Position numbers and translations under genes: made by a program
Shown: positions 62,961 through 64,000 of the stretch, piece after piece
How positions within the stretch are numbered: the first letter of the stretch is position 1
Layout of the letters: every line of letters begins with the position of its first letter
NCBI RefSeq assembly: GCF_003234085.1
Contig: NZ_QKSD01000012.1
Coordinates: 62,001-126,000, forward strand
DNA: 64,000 nt
Origin: Curtobacterium sp. MCPF17_052
Lineage (GTDB): Bacteria; Actinomycetota; Actinomycetes; Actinomycetales; Microbacteriaceae
Reading direction: 5' to 3'
The notes under the pieces: model-generated
The model's input: the letters and a program-made list of their open reading frames with translations, nothing else
What the model was told of the DNA's origin: nothing
Databases searched by the model: none

Positions 62961-64000
62961 TCAGGCCTCGGTGTGCCCGAGCGCCGGCTCGACGCACATG
63001 CAGACGATCCGGGACGCCGATGCGTGCACCTCGAAGACGACGACCTCGTTCCGTCCGGCGCGGAGCACGGGTCCGGGGACGGCCAGCGTCGCCTGTGGGC
63101 CTCGTGACCAGTACCGGCCGAGACAGAACCCGTTGACCCAGGCGACGCCCTTCCGGAACCCGTCGAGCGCGAGGTAGCGGTCGAGGTCCGCGCCGCTCTC
63201 GGCCAGGTCGAACGACCCCATGGCGAACGCCGGACCGGCCAGGGTCTCCCCCGCCGACGTCGCCGCGGTCCGCAGGGCGTCGAGCGCGTCCTCCGGCACC
63301 GGGTCGAGTGCCAGGGGCGAGACGGTCCAGCGGGACAGGACGTCGTCGTCGATCCGGACCGCTCCGATCAGTCCCTTCGGCTCGCCGATGCGGGGCCCGT
63401 AGTCGACGCGTCCCTGGTCCTCGACGAGCAGTTCCAGGAGGCCCGTCACCGGCGGCAGGGCGATGGCACGGTCGTGGTGCTCCCGCTCCAGGACGCCGAC
63501 GGTCCGACCGTCGACGCGGACGAGGACACGGTCGCGGACCTCCTCGGCGACGGTCAGCACGCCACCCTCGGGCAGGTCGACCTCCGTCCGGTAGAGGACG
63601 AAACCGGAGGCGGCGCCCAACTCGTCGAACGTCGGCGGCGTCTCGTGCGTGGTCCAGGACGCGATGGTCGGCAGCAGACCGGCGAGCGGGAGGACGCTGT
63701 CCAGGCGGACGGCGACGTCCGAGGCGGGGGTGGGGCGTGCCTCCAGGCCGGCGACGACGTCCGTCGTGAGCCGACCGGACCCGCCGGGCTGCATCGACGC
63801 GGGCAGGTCGGGGACCGGAGCGTGACGGGCGATGACCTGCCGGAAGGCGTGGAACTTCTCGGTGGGGCGACCGGCCTCGTCGAGCGGGGCGTCGTAGTCG
63901 TACGACGTCGCGATCGGCCGGTACACGCCCTTGTCGTTCGCGCCGTTGGTGAACCCGAAGTTCGTGCCGCCGTGGAACATGTAGACGTTCACCGAGCCGC
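62961..64000 (-). CDS. GH35 beta-galactosidase, C-terminal part
   Basis: 346 codons are visible; the start and both catalytic glutamates lie beyond the right edge. VNVYMFHGGTNFGFTNGAN at the fragment's start is the end of the GH35 catalytic barrel, then SYDYDAPLDEAGRPTEKFHAF. The beta-sandwich domains follow (LYRTEVDLPEGG, RVDYGPRIGEPKGLIG, KGVAWVNGFCLGRYWSRGPQ), as in family beta-galactosidases. It removes terminal beta-galactose from oligosaccharides or pectic side chains. Whether it is secreted cannot be seen. Confidence 0.93.
   Translation of the reverse strand, partial: GSVNVYMFHGGTNFGFTNGANDKGVYRPIATSYDYDAPLDEAGRPTEKFHAFRQVIARHAPVPDLPASMQPGGSGRLTTDVVAGLEARPTPASDVAVRLDSVLPLAGLLPTIASWTTHETPPTFDELGAASGFVLYRTEVDLPEGGVLTVAEEVRDRVLVRVDGRTVGVLEREHHDRAIALPPVTGLLELLVEDQGRVDYGPRIGEPKGLIGAVRIDDDVLSRWTVSPLALDPVPEDALDALRTAATSAGETLAGPAFAMGSFDLAESGADLDRYLALDGFRKGVAWVNGFCLGRYWSRGPQATLAVPGPVLRAGRNEVVVFEVHASASRIVCMCVEPALGHTEA

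Overview
The window is about 70% GC, gene-dense actinobacterial chromosome. Gene content (SufS-SufU, Eis-type acetyltransferase, ChvE/GguAB-type sugar importer, GH127, several SorC/LacI regulators, many GTG starts, many apparently leaderless genes) points to the Micrococcales, family Microbacteriaceae. Curtobacterium or a near relative is my best guess, but no rRNA or other marker is present to prove it. I see 61 protein genes (the two at the window ends are partial), no rRNA or tRNA, no CRISPR array and no intact insertion sequence. No stretch longer than about 260 bases lacks a gene.

Layout. 1-5.2 kb: a VIT/CCC1 metal transporter with two DtxR-like boxes, a secreted-type SGNH hydrolase, a GNAT enzyme, an LLM flavin monooxygenase, and a VOC/MarR divergent pair with two perfect operators. 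5.2-13.3 kb: sufS-sufU, a small MT0933-like protein, a CLC channel, CorA, a TspO-like protein, alanine dehydrogenase and an AraC regulator. 13.3-23.3 kb: a polyol block. One SorC regulator faces glpD. A second SorC regulator with an SDR dehydrogenase faces an MFS polyol transporter, a fused DhaK-DhaL kinase and an RpiB-like isomerase; this set looks like a tetritol (D-threitol type) pathway. 23.4-32 kb: a LolA-like protein with an ABC exporter, a quinone reductase, a phosphoesterase, threonine aldolase and a NatAB-like exporter. 32-44.7 kb: PnuC, an orphan MurE-like ligase, an unrecognised protein, a zinc alcohol dehydrogenase, an Eis-type acetyltransferase, a dipeptide/oligopeptide ABC operon and two proteins of unknown role.

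44.8-57.4 kb is an L-arabinose regulon: araB-araD-araA-aldO, a GH127 beta-L-arabinofuranosidase, a LacI-type repressor and a ChvE/GguAB-type importer. Three TGAGCGCTCA palindromes tie the araB and importer promoters to the repressor. GH127 would release arabinose from plant glycans, the importer would bring it in, and AraA, AraB and AraD would turn it into D-xylulose 5-phosphate. 57.4-64 kb: a GH13 glucosidase, a DUF3253 protein, an HTH-MNT/HEPN pair with its own operator array, a spore-photoproduct-lyase-like radical SAM protein, three small proteins of unknown role and the C-terminal part of a GH35 beta-galactosidase.

Two genome-wide habits show here. First, many genes have a TANNNT hexamer exactly 6-7 bases before the start codon, which implies leaderless transcripts and helps fix start codons. 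Second, convergent gene pairs are separated by unusually long, near-perfect palindromes, some of which share their outer sequence but differ in their core.
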